A stretch of DNA of 64,000 nt from Eubacterium sp. (GCA_017533915.1 JAFWHX010000020.1:156571-220570); one strand, 5' to 3'. Positions 50,846 to 59,195 are shown, numbered from the stretch's first letter. Numbers and translations are program-made. The notes: generated by a model from the sequence alone, not told the origin.

Positions 50846-52324
50846 ATGGAATTTGATAAAGACCTACTTGCCATCCAGGAAGCTAGAGACATGGCAGCGA
50901 AAGCTGCTGTAGCTTGCCAGGAACTCCAGAAACTTTCAGATGAGCAGATAGATGCCATCACAAAAGCTATGGCAGTTGCCGGCGAAGAGCATGCTCGCGA
51001 GCTCGCTGAAATGGCTCATGAGGAAACCAAGTACGGTAAAGTTGAGGATAAGGTTTATAAGAACCACATGGCTACCGGAATGCTTTATGACGCTATCAAG
51101 GACATGAAGTGCTCTGGAATCATCGATGAAGATCCTGAACTCAAGACCGTTACTATGGCTTACCCGGTAGGACCTGTTATGGGTATCACTCCTACAACAA
51201 ATCCTACTTCTACAGTAATGTTCAAGTCGATCATAGCTGTAAAGGCGAAGAACCCAATCGTTTTCTCGCCGCATCCAAGGGCACTCAAGTGCTCACTCGC
51301 AGCTGCAAAGCTGATGATGGACGCGGCTAAATCGGCTGGAGCTCCTGATAATGTCGTTCAGATGCTCACAGTAGCTTCCATGGAAGGAAGCAACGCTCTG
51401 ATGCATGATGACAATATCAAGCTGATCATCGCTACAGGCGGACCTGGAATGGTTAAAGCTGCTTACAGTGCAGGCAAGCCGGCTATCGGTGTAGGTGCAG
51501 GAAACTCACCAACATACATTGAGAAGACAGCTAATGTTAAGGAAGCCGTTCACCAGATCATGGTATCAAAGACTTTCGATAACAGTACTGTTTGCGCTAC
51601 TGAGCAGTCAGTAATCTGCGAGAAGTGCAACGAAGCTGAAGTAATCGCTGAATTCAAGGCTCAGGGTGCATACTTCATGTCTGAAGAAGAGACAAAGAAG
51701 GTATGCGGTGTCATCTTCAAGGGTGGACACAACATGAACGCTGAATACGTTGCTCAGCCTGCACTTAAGATCGCAAAGGATGCAGGGATCTCTGTTCCTG
51801 ACAGCACACTCGTTCTGATCGGAAGACAGGACGGCGTTGGCCCTGCATATCCACTGAGCTATGAGAAGCTCACAACAGTTCTTGCATTCTACACAGTAGA
51901 AGACTGGCAGGAAGCTTGCGAGCTCTCCAAGAAGCTCTTACAGAATGGTATCGGACACACGATGAACATCCACACAGAAGACAGAGAGATGGCTCTCAAG
52001 TTCATGGAGAAGCCAGCTTCAAGAATTCTGGTCAACACAGGCGGCGCTATGGGCGGTACCGGTGCTTCCACAGGACTGTTCCCATCATTCACACTGGGAT
52101 GCGGAACTATGGGTGGATCTTCAGTATCCGAAAACGTATCACCAATGCACCTGACAAACAAGAAGGTGCTCTGCTGGGGTATCAAGGATGTTGATACACT
52201 GGTATCTGGTGATGAGATCTTCCAGAAGTATCAGGGCAAAGGCTGCTGTGGCAGCAAGAACGTAGAGATCACTTCTGAAGAGCTGAAATGCGTTATTGAT
52301 GCAGTCATCCAGGCATTGAGGTAG
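50846..52324 (+). CDS. eutE: CoA-acylating acetaldehyde dehydrogenase EutE
   Basis: 492-residue enzyme converting acetaldehyde, CoA and NAD+ to acetyl-CoA and NADH. Cofactor and catalytic stretches are GPVMGITPTTNPTST, SPHPRALKC, GVGAGNSPTYIE and the Cys in FDNSTVCATEQS. Unlike enterobacterial EutE it begins straight in the ALDH domain; instead a C-terminal SEELKCVIDAVIQALR helix after a KGCCGSKN linker looks like the encapsulation peptide. Five bases before the pduL-like gene. Confidence 0.93.
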   Translation: MEFDKDLLAIQEARDMAAKAAVACQELQKLSDEQIDAITKAMAVAGEEHARELAEMAHEETKYGKVEDKVYKNHMATGMLYDAIKDMKCSGIIDEDPELKTVTMAYPVGPVMGITPTTNPTSTVMFKSIIAVKAKNPIVFSPHPRALKCSLAAAKLMMDAAKSAGAPDNVVQMLTVASMEGSNALMHDDNIKLIIATGGPGMVKAAYSAGKPAIGVGAGNSPTYIEKTANVKEAVHQIMVSKTFDNSTVCATEQSVICEKCNEAEVIAEFKAQGAYFMSEEETKKVCGVIFKGGHNMNAEYVAQPALKIAKDAGISVPDSTLVLIGRQDGVGPAYPLSYEKLTTVLAFYTVEDWQEACELSKKLLQNGIGHTMNIHTEDREMALKFMEKPASRILVNTGGAMGGTGASTGLFPSFTLGCGTMGGSSVSENVSPMHLTNKKVLCWGIKDVDTLVSGDEIFQKYQGKGCCGSKNVEITSEELKCVIDAVIQALR

Positions 52325-52329
52325 TTATA

Positions 52330-53058
52330 ATGAAACAAGCTGAACTTGACAAGATAACTGCGGACATACTGGCTCTTCTTCAGGAGAGAGGTATTGTCTC
52401 CGTATCAAAATCAGGTTCGACGCAGGCAGAGACGGGATCCACAAAGGGTCCCGCTGAAGCCGCGGTACCCAGATCACCTTTCAAAAAGGATCCTATGCTC
52501 GTTCCTGTGCTGATCACAGACAGAGCAGCTGTTCTCAGTGATGAGGATATAAGGACTTTATTTGGAAGCGTAAGCCTGCATAAGGACGAAAGTCTTTCTG
52601 GGGGAAGCAGGGTGATCTATCAGGAGACTGTCAATGTTTGCGGTCCTGACGGAGAGATCGGAGACGTGCATGTATGCGCGCCTGAGGATAAGGAACGTCA
52701 GGTCGAGCTCTTATCGGGTGACGATCTCATTCTGGGCATCAAAGCACCACTTCGTCTTTCCGGTGACACAGACAACTCGCCCGGCATAAGGATCACGGGT
52801 CCATCAGGTTCTATTGAGCTTGATGAAGGAGTGATCATACCGATACGGAAGATAGAGATCGATCCAGAACAAGCCTCAAAACTGGGTCTTGGAAAGGGTC
52901 AGATCGTATCAGTAGAGGTATCCGGGTCCAGAGGTGGAGTGCTTACTAACGTTGCCGTAGTGATCAAAGAGGGGGCAGACGGTTTCTGTCACCTTGACAA
53001 GAACGAAGCTGCTGCCATGTGCATCAGCGCGGCATCCATGGTAAAGATAAGGAAATAG
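52330..53058 (+). CDS. PduL-like protein lacking most metal-binding residues
   Basis: 242 residues, colinear with PduL phosphotransacylase: encapsulation helix ELDKITADILALLQERG, linker, then the two-barrel PduL fold (VPVLITDR..., QVELLSGDDLILGIKAPLRLSGD, DGFCHLDKNEAAAM). The RHxHL pair is RAAVL, the RHIHM pair is RKIEI, and the conserved Arg of LGPxR is Asp; only the Glu of QVE and the last His are kept. PduL needs these histidines for its two metals, so this protein is probably not an active phosphotransacylase. Last gene of the eut operon; ATG five bases after eutE. Confidence 0.85.
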   Translation: MKQAELDKITADILALLQERGIVSVSKSGSTQAETGSTKGPAEAAVPRSPFKKDPMLVPVLITDRAAVLSDEDIRTLFGSVSLHKDESLSGGSRVIYQETVNVCGPDGEIGDVHVCAPEDKERQVELLSGDDLILGIKAPLRLSGDTDNSPGIRITGPSGSIELDEGVIIPIRKIEIDPEQASKLGLGKGQIVSVEVSGSRGGVLTNVAVVIKEGADGFCHLDKNEAAAMCISAASMVKIRK

Positions 53059-53074
53059 TGCAAGACGTTAAAAC

Positions 53075-53117
53075 GGGTTGCTGCTTTACATTCAACGTAT
53101 TGCAGCAGCCCTTTTTT
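53075..53117 (+). terminator. Intrinsic terminator of the eut operon
   Basis: 10-bp stem GGGTTGCTGC (53075-53084) with GCAGCAGCCC (53102-53111), then six T. Confidence 0.9.
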
Positions 53118-53168
53118 ATCAGTTTAGAATATGTACAGCAGCGATATGCACATCCTAAACTGATAAAA
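53114..53168 (+). repeat. 14-bp perfect inverted repeat
   Basis: TTTTATCAGTTTAG (53114-53127) and CTAAACTGATAAAA (53155-53168) with a 27-base centre that can pair further (ATGTAC/GCACAT). Its left arm starts in the T tract of the eut terminator. Rest of the gap to 53266 shows nothing else clear. Confidence 0.6.
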
Positions 53169-53265
53169 TAAATATGATGACAATAAAAATATTATAGTAA
53201 TCATCATGTTGCTTCAATACCTTCAAACAATTGCTCTTTACTGTTAATACTCAGGTGATCTATAA

Positions 53266-53715
53266 ATGCACGCAGTACTTATTACGATCTTAACAGCTAT
53301 GACGCCGATCCTGGAGCTCAGGGCAGCTATTCCTGCCGGAACAGCTGCAGGTCTTGAGCCGTGGGAAGCGTTCATACTGGCATGCATCGCTAATATGATA
53401 CCTGTTCCTTTCATTATCGTTTTCGCAAGAAGAGTCATAATAGTATTGAGGAGAAAATACAGGAAACTGAATTCATTTCTGCTGAAGATACAGAATAGAG
53501 CAAGGGCAAAAGGGCAGGTAATTCGCGATTATGAAATGGCAGGTCTGATAATACTCGTAGCTATACCGCTGCCTGGCACAGGTGCCTGGACAGCAGCGCT
53601 TGCTGCAGCAATGATGAAATTAGATCTGAAGTCTGCTGTATCAAGTATCGCTGTTGGAGTATTTATTGCCGGGCTGATAGTAATGGCGATAACATATGGC
53701 GTTGTAAACATATGA
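53266..53715 (+). CDS. Small multidrug export family protein (COG2426)
   Basis: 149-residue membrane protein of the 'small multi-drug export' family: start ITILTAMTPILELRAAIPAGTAAG, NMIPVPFIIVFARR, a charged loop, then VAIPLPGTGAWTAALAAAMM. Four to five hydrophobic helices; actual substrate is unproven for the family. Ribosome site weak (CAGGTG). Confidence 0.85.
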   Translation: MHAVLITILTAMTPILELRAAIPAGTAAGLEPWEAFILACIANMIPVPFIIVFARRVIIVLRRKYRKLNSFLLKIQNRARAKGQVIRDYEMAGLIILVAIPLPGTGAWTAALAAAMMKLDLKSAVSSIAVGVFIAGLIVMAITYGVVNI

Positions 53716-53838
53716 TCAGCACTTTATAAGGTACTTATCTATATTTAGTAGCAGACATCAGTTTCACATATTGCAACGTCTTGATGTAGTACTTGAACAA
53801 TCAAGGATTTTGGAGCAAAATATATGTATCCTAATATG

Positions 53839-53870
53839 AACACTATTTAATATATAGTGTTTTATTTTTA
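53839..53870 (+). terminator. Probable terminator after the COG2426 gene
   Basis: AACACTAT (53839-53846) pairs with ATAGTGTT (53854-53861), followed by TTATTTTTA. Confidence 0.6.
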
Positions 53871-53907
53871 CCGCAGATACTTTATTGTTTTATCGAGGTA
53901 AAGTGAC

Positions 53908-55452
53908 ATGAAGTATGTAGGACTTAAAAACAAAGTAGTGCTCGGAACTAAGCTGTCGCTTGAAGATCTCATAGCTATAGCAAGGTTCGGAGCTTTTGTT
54001 GATTTTAATAAAGATTTCAAAGAAAGAGTAATACGGTCGAGAGAGCTGGTCGATGAATGGACAGCTGAAGGCAAGATCATGTACGGCATAACGACGGGGT
54101 TCGGAAAGCTCTGTTCCAGAGTAATCAATGAAGGACAGGCGAATGAACTTCAGCATAACATAATCACATGCCATTCCACGTCTGTCGGTGAGCCGTACAC
54201 CATCGAGCAGGCAAGAGCTGTCATGGTCATGATACTGCAGAACCTTGGACAGGGATATGCTGGAGTAAGGCTCGAAGTGCTTGAAAAGTATAAGGAGTTC
54301 CTGAATAAGGGCGTTACTCCATGGGCTCCGAGAGAAGGATCGGTCGGATATCTTGCTCCGGAAGCTCATATGGCGCGTGTTCTCGAGGGAAACGGCAAGG
54401 CATACTTTGACGGAAAGCTCATGGATGCGTCGGAAGCACTCAAGGCGGCAGGGATAGAGCCGATAGCTCTTGCGTCAAAAGAGGGGCTTGCGCTTGTATC
54501 CGGAACTACTTCCGCAACAGCGCTTGGTGCTCTCGCACTCTACGATATGATCAAAGGCGCTGTCTCCGCGGATATAGTTGCGGCGCTTTCGTTTGAGGCG
54601 AGCAAGGGCCAGCTCGACGCGATCTGTGAGGAAGTCATGAGCGTTCGTCCGCATCCTGATCAGGCGAATACTGCAAAGAATCTGCGTATGATACTGGCAG
54701 GATCAAAAGCGGTCGAAGAAGCCCAGGGAGATCATCTCCAGGACGCTCTTTCATTCAGGTGTATTCCTCAGCTGCATGGTGCGGCAAAGAAGACCTTGTA
54801 TGACGCTCTGAAAACGCTTGAGACAGAGATGAACTCATGCTGCGATAATCCGATCATATGGCCGGAAAAAGGCGCTGAAAGAGCGATTTCAGCCTGCAAT
54901 CCTGATTCATCTTACATCGGGATAGAGATGGATTCATGCGCGATAGCCGCAACTGACCTCGCAAAGATGTCGGAGCGCAGGAACAATCATATGATAGACG
55001 AGAACCTCTCAGGATATCCAAGCTTCCTCATCAAAGACGCCGGTCTGAATTCAGGACTTATGATCCCGCAGTACACGCAGGCAGGCCTTATCAACGATAT
55101 GCGTATCATGTGCTGGCCGGGTTCCGTCGATAACACGCCGACATGTGTAAATCAGGAAGATTATGTGGCTATGGGATATAATTCCGCCAAGAAATGTATA
55201 GGAATGGCAGAGAAGCTGGAGTATGTACTCGCGATCGAGCTGCTCTCATCGTATGAGACGAGAGGGTTCATACAGGGCGGAAAGAAGCGTTCTCCTGTAT
55301 CCGAGAAGATATATAAGCTGATCGCGAAGAAAGTACCGCTGATGGAGAAGGATGAGTTCCTGTATGATTATATAGAATACATCAGGGATCTGATCCACTC
55401 AGGAAGGCTCGTCGATATCGTTCAAAAGCAGCTGAACGAAGAGCTGCTGTAA
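53908..55452 (+). CDS. MIO-less histidine/aromatic ammonia-lyase family protein (paralog 1)
   Basis: 514 residues with the full HAL/PAL fold: MYGITTGFG (Y59), HSTSVGEP (H89), KEGLALVSGTTS, DNPIIWP and NQEDYVAMG (E417). The Ala-Ser-Gly that forms the MIO electrophile is deleted: canonical GSVGASGDLAPLAH is GSVG-Y148-LAPEAH. The MIO-region Asn is Ser198 and the catalytic Tyr before the SFRC/RCxPQ segment is Leu281. It cannot be an ordinary histidase. A MIO-free lyase of this fold, ergothionase, eliminates trimethylamine from a betaine; the adjacent BCCT transporter supports such a substrate. Inference only; the exact substrate is unknown. Confidence 0.85.
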   Translation: MKYVGLKNKVVLGTKLSLEDLIAIARFGAFVDFNKDFKERVIRSRELVDEWTAEGKIMYGITTGFGKLCSRVINEGQANELQHNIITCHSTSVGEPYTIEQARAVMVMILQNLGQGYAGVRLEVLEKYKEFLNKGVTPWAPREGSVGYLAPEAHMARVLEGNGKAYFDGKLMDASEALKAAGIEPIALASKEGLALVSGTTSATALGALALYDMIKGAVSADIVAALSFEASKGQLDAICEEVMSVRPHPDQANTAKNLRMILAGSKAVEEAQGDHLQDALSFRCIPQLHGAAKKTLYDALKTLETEMNSCCDNPIIWPEKGAERAISACNPDSSYIGIEMDSCAIAATDLAKMSERRNNHMIDENLSGYPSFLIKDAGLNSGLMIPQYTQAGLINDMRIMCWPGSVDNTPTCVNQEDYVAMGYNSAKKCIGMAEKLEYVLAIELLSSYETRGFIQGGKKRSPVSEKIYKLIAKKVPLMEKDEFLYDYIEYIRDLIHSGRLVDIVQKQLNEELL

Positions 55453-55541
55453 TGATCTGATGATGAACAGGCACGGTTGCAAGGTGTCTGTTTACATAGT
55501 AATTATTAAAAGGTTATTATTGATTGTGAAAGGAATTGATC

Positions 55542-57176
55542 ATGGAGAAGAAAGTAACTATCAGGAAACCAGTCTTTATAACGATGGCAGCGATCTACAT
55601 CTTCGTCATCGTGCTCGGACTGGTAAGCCCGGAGAAGTTCGCGAATGCTGAAGCTGCTATCGTGGACTTTGCTTGTGTGAACTTTGCCTGGATGTACCAG
55701 ATCCTGACTGTATGTCTGATCGGCTTCTGCTTCTGGGTGATGTTCAATAAGAAGATCGGAGATATCAAGCTCGGCGGAAAGAATGCCAAGCCGTTCATGA
55801 GCAAATGGGCATGGTTCGTTATAACTCTGTGCGGCGGTATTGCTACAGGAATCGTATTTTGGGGAATCGCTGAGCCTCTGACACACTTCTTTGAAGGTAT
55901 CCCGCTGTTCCCGGGAATCGAGCCGGGAAGTCCTGAAGCTGCTAAACTCGCACTCTCAACAACATATCTCCACTGGGGACTTGGTGAGTATGCGTACTAC
56001 GCAGTACCGGGAATCGTAATCGGATTCGCTGTATATAACATGAAGCTTCCGTATCGTATCAGCTCATGCCTGTACCCGCTGTTCGGAAAGAAGGTAATGG
56101 GCAGGATCGGTACATTCATCGACATTCTCTGCGTATTCGGCATCGCAGGCGGTGTATCCGCGTCCCTTTGTGAAGGAGCTCTTCAGATCGGAGCAGGCAT
56201 CGGCCTTATCTCAGGAGTAACACCTGGCCATGTCATCTGGATCACGATCCTGACAACAGTAGTTATCACATTTATTCTTTCCAGCTACACAGGAATCAAC
56301 AGAGGAGTACGTTTCTTCTCAGACGCAAACGCGAAGATCTATCTGGCACTCCTCGCGTTCATACTGTTCTTCGGCCCTACGGTATACATTCTCAACCTCA
56401 TGACTGAGGCTATGGGATGGCACATATCTCATTTCTTTGAGCAGGTGCTCTATACAGGAGCATGGAACACTATCGACGGCGAAAAAGATATGTGGCCTAC
56501 ATGGTGGACAGTAAACTACTGGAGCTGGATGATCGCATATGCGCCTCTTATGGGTATCTTCCTCGCAAAGGTCGCAAGAGGCCGTACTCTGAGAGAGTTC
56601 ACGATCTACAACTTCATTCTGCCGGGACTGTTTGACTGCATCTGGTTTGGCATCTTCGGCGGAGCTGCCATCAAGTTCGATCAGGATACAGGAAACGCTG
56701 TTTACAACCTCATGTCTGAAAAGGGAATGGAAGCCGCGGTATTCGGATTCTTCAAGAATCTGCCTGCGACTCAGATATTACAGGTGGTATTCATCTTCAC
56801 TGTATTCATCTCGATCGTAACACTTGCTGACTCTATGACGACGACGATCTCCTCGCTGTCCATCAACGCGAAGAATGCTGCTACAGTAGAGCCTCCTGCA
56901 AAGATCAAGATCTTCTGGGGAATCTGTCTGTCACTCGTAGCATTCGTAAACCTCGCTACAGCGAGCACAGTAGGTAAGGTCAGCGGTATCGACGCTACTA
57001 AGAGCCTCGCTATCTCAGTAGCATTCCCACTGACATTCGTGATGATCCTCATCCTTGTAGCAGGAGTCAAGATGCTGTCTAACGCAGATGACTACAATGT
57101 AGTAGACAATCCTGAGGGACACAAAGTAGATGAAGACCTGATCCTCGACTTCGACATCGACGAGGTAGTGGACTAA
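55542..57176 (+). CDS. BCCT family betaine/choline/carnitine-type transporter
   Basis: 544 residues, ~12 membrane helices. BCCT signatures are GGIATGIVFWGIAEPLTHF, STTYLHWGLGEYAYYA, and the substrate-box helix TVNYWSWMIAYAPLMGIFLAKVARGRTLREF with aromatic residues that form cation-pi contacts with trimethylammonium groups. C-terminus is short and acidic (EDLILDFDIDEVVD). It lies between two MIO-less lyase genes. Start at ATG 55542 follows AAAGGAA. Substrate is inferred to be the betaine used by these lyases. Confidence 0.93.
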   Translation: MEKKVTIRKPVFITMAAIYIFVIVLGLVSPEKFANAEAAIVDFACVNFAWMYQILTVCLIGFCFWVMFNKKIGDIKLGGKNAKPFMSKWAWFVITLCGGIATGIVFWGIAEPLTHFFEGIPLFPGIEPGSPEAAKLALSTTYLHWGLGEYAYYAVPGIVIGFAVYNMKLPYRISSCLYPLFGKKVMGRIGTFIDILCVFGIAGGVSASLCEGALQIGAGIGLISGVTPGHVIWITILTTVVITFILSSYTGINRGVRFFSDANAKIYLALLAFILFFGPTVYILNLMTEAMGWHISHFFEQVLYTGAWNTIDGEKDMWPTWWTVNYWSWMIAYAPLMGIFLAKVARGRTLREFTIYNFILPGLFDCIWFGIFGGAAIKFDQDTGNAVYNLMSEKGMEAAVFGFFKNLPATQILQVVFIFTVFISIVTLADSMTTTISSLSINAKNAATVEPPAKIKIFWGICLSLVAFVNLATASTVGKVSGIDATKSLAISVAFPLTFVMILILVAGVKMLSNADDYNVVDNPEGHKVDEDLILDFDIDEVVD

Positions 57177-57225
57177 GTCAGGTCACGGCGGGGATTTCCG
57201 CAATAGACATAATTGCTTTTCAGCT

Positions 57226-57248
57226 GGGCAGGGCGGTTTGCTCTGCCC
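57226..57248 (+). other. Hairpin between the BCCT gene and lyase paralog 2
   Basis: GGGCAG (57226-57231) pairs with CTGCCC (57243-57248), with additional inner pairs. No T tract follows. Confidence 0.45.
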
Positions 57249-57294
57249 ATCGTTTATATAACAGAAATGAACAAAATAATAGAGGAGACAAGCT

Positions 57295-58863
57295 ATGAAA
57301 GCTCAGGAGATCGAAGTTGTAAAGCTGACAGATCAGTTCATCACTCTGGATGAATATATGGCAGTAGTGCGGTACGGCGCCGTTGTCGAGGCGGATGAGT
57401 CGTTCCTTAAGGATGTAAGGCGTGGACGCGAGCTTATAGACAGATTCCTGGAAGAAGGCAGAGCAGTCTACGGCGTGACGACAGGGTTCGGCGATAATGT
57501 GAGGTTCGCGATCCCGAAGGAGGATGCGCTGGAGCTCCAGAAGAGGATCGTAAGGTCTCACTCGGTCGCGGTCGGTGAGCCGCTTCCAGAAGAGCAGGTC
57601 AGGGCGATCATGCTTCAGATGGTGCTCAACGCAAGGGCAGGCCGGACAGGGCTTCGTGAGGAGACGATCAAAACCCTGCTGGAGTTTCTAAATAACGACA
57701 TATATCCGTTCGTTCCAGGCGAAGGCTCTGTAGGCTACCTGTCGGTCGAAGGCCATATCGTGATGGCTTTGATAGGGGAAGGCTATGTGTTCGATGATGA
57801 CGGAGAGCAGGTGAACGCCGCTGATTATCTTGAAGAAGCAGGGATAGAGCCTGTAGAGCTCCAGTGCAAGGAAGGATTGTCGCTCCTTAACGGGACGATC
57901 AGTGTTACAGCGCTCGCAGCGATCGCTTTGTTCGACGCGAAAGTGAACATGAAGAACGTAGAAATATGCGGCGCACTTGTCTTTGAAGCTCTCCGCGGGA
58001 CTGATAAAGCTCTGGATGACCGTATAATGAAAGCGAAGAATCACCCTGAAGCCGTGCATGCCGCGGAAGCAATAAGGAGCATGCTCGAAGAGAGCGGTAT
58101 CGCCGAACACAACAGAGACAGAAAAGTTCAGGACGCTTATGTACTTAGAGCTATGCCTCAGCTTATCGGTTCAGCAATAAGGCTTGTAGACGAAGCTGAT
58201 AAAGTCATAATGGAAGAGATAAACGGAACGAGTGACAATCCGGAACTGTTCGTGGATGACGAAGAAGTGCTGATGTGCGGTAATTTTGACGGGTCGTATG
58301 TCGGATCTCATGCCGATATGCTGAGTATGGCGGCGGCGATCGTCGGGAACTTCCTGCACAGCAGTATAAACAGGACGGTTGACAGGAATCTTAATGACGG
58401 GCTTCCGGCGTTCCTCGTGGCGGATCCTGGACTCAATAACGGATTTATGATCCCGCAGTATACCGCGGCAGGACTGGAGCATGAGATAAGGCAGCTGGCA
58501 CAGCCGTCAACTATCGACAGCATAACGACATGTGCAAGCCAGGAAGATCCTGTATCATTCGGATATGACGCGTCAAAAAATGCGATAGCAGCACAGGAGA
58601 AGCTTGCTCAGATGACAGCGATATCATATCTTACGTCACTTCAGGCCATAGATCTTCTGAAGGTAATGGGAGACCCGGCAGATGGAGGGAAGCCGATACA
58701 GGAGCAGTCGCCTGTGCTCGCTGCGGTGCATGATTATGTCAGAGAGTCTATCCCTTATGTCGATCAGGACAGGTATATCTACCCGGATATCGAACTGATG
58801 ACTGGATATGTAGAGGAAGGATCAGTGGCGGACCTGGTTGAGGAACAGGGCATATTATTGTAG
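57295..58863 (+). CDS. MIO-less histidine/aromatic ammonia-lyase family protein (paralog 2)
   Basis: 522 residues, HAL/PAL fold: VYGVTTGFGDNV (Y59), HSVAVGEP (H89), KEGLSLLNGT (N199), VQDAYVLRAMPQ (Y282, R285), GTSDNPELF and SQEDPVSFG (E417). As in paralog 1 the MIO triad is missing: GSVG-Y148-LSVEGH. In contrast to paralog 1 the catalytic Tyr, Asn and Arg positions are kept, so it is the better candidate for an active lyase. The two paralogs are distant, arguing for different substrates or an old duplication. Good RBS AGAGGAG before ATG. Confidence 0.87.
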   Translation: MKAQEIEVVKLTDQFITLDEYMAVVRYGAVVEADESFLKDVRRGRELIDRFLEEGRAVYGVTTGFGDNVRFAIPKEDALELQKRIVRSHSVAVGEPLPEEQVRAIMLQMVLNARAGRTGLREETIKTLLEFLNNDIYPFVPGEGSVGYLSVEGHIVMALIGEGYVFDDDGEQVNAADYLEEAGIEPVELQCKEGLSLLNGTISVTALAAIALFDAKVNMKNVEICGALVFEALRGTDKALDDRIMKAKNHPEAVHAAEAIRSMLEESGIAEHNRDRKVQDAYVLRAMPQLIGSAIRLVDEADKVIMEEINGTSDNPELFVDDEEVLMCGNFDGSYVGSHADMLSMAAAIVGNFLHSSINRTVDRNLNDGLPAFLVADPGLNNGFMIPQYTAAGLEHEIRQLAQPSTIDSITTCASQEDPVSFGYDASKNAIAAQEKLAQMTAISYLTSLQAIDLLKVMGDPADGGKPIQEQSPVLAAVHDYVRESIPYVDQDRYIYPDIELMTGYVEEGSVADLVEEQGILL

Positions 58864-58972
58864 AAAGCTGGTGTCATCCGGATATAAACAGATCTTGCAG
58901 GGGATATGCTTATACTCGGATCTGAAGCACACTTTTTGTACACTTTTATGATATTTTTCGGCGCTGCAGGTA

Positions 58973-59001
58973 TTGCACATCGACCTGCATAGTCATATAA
59001 T
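58973..59001 (+). promoter_or_regulatory. Promoter of the pyrG leader
   Basis: TTGCAC (58973-58978), 17-base spacer, TATAAT (58996-59001); start of transcription near 59008. Confidence 0.85.
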
Positions 59002-59024
59002 CACTACTGTAAAATTTTGTGCAC

Positions 59025-59122
59025 AAAGATAAGGAGAAGGGCATTCGGGAAGTCGTAAAAGACTTCTGTGAGACCTTAAGAGTTAGGTTCTCACTCACTC
59101 GCCCAGGCGCCTTATCTTTTTT
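59025..59122 (+). promoter_or_regulatory. Structured pyrG leader RNA ending in an intrinsic terminator
   Basis: Outer stem AAAGATAAGG (59025-59034) with CCTTATCTTT (59110-59119), running into a T tract. Inside lie a GGGC/GCCC helix (59039-59042, 59101-59104) and two arms: GAAGTC/GACTTC (59049-59054, 59061-59066) and GTGAGACCT/AGGTTCTCAC (59068-59076, 59085-59094). A multibranched RNA of ~95 nt closed by the terminator stem. Either an attenuator of pyrG or a small RNA; I do not recognise a known class. Confidence 0.7.
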
Positions 59123-59195
59123 GTATGGCATTACAGCAGGGAACTGTCTGGATATATAACGGACGCTACCGTTTTGTTGATAGAGGAGGTACAGT

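Noticed and set aside
59095-59112. ZTP (pfl) riboswitch core in the pyrG leader
   Set aside because: The CGCCTGGGC-type sequence occurs only on the strand opposite to transcription, and the rest of the consensus is missing.
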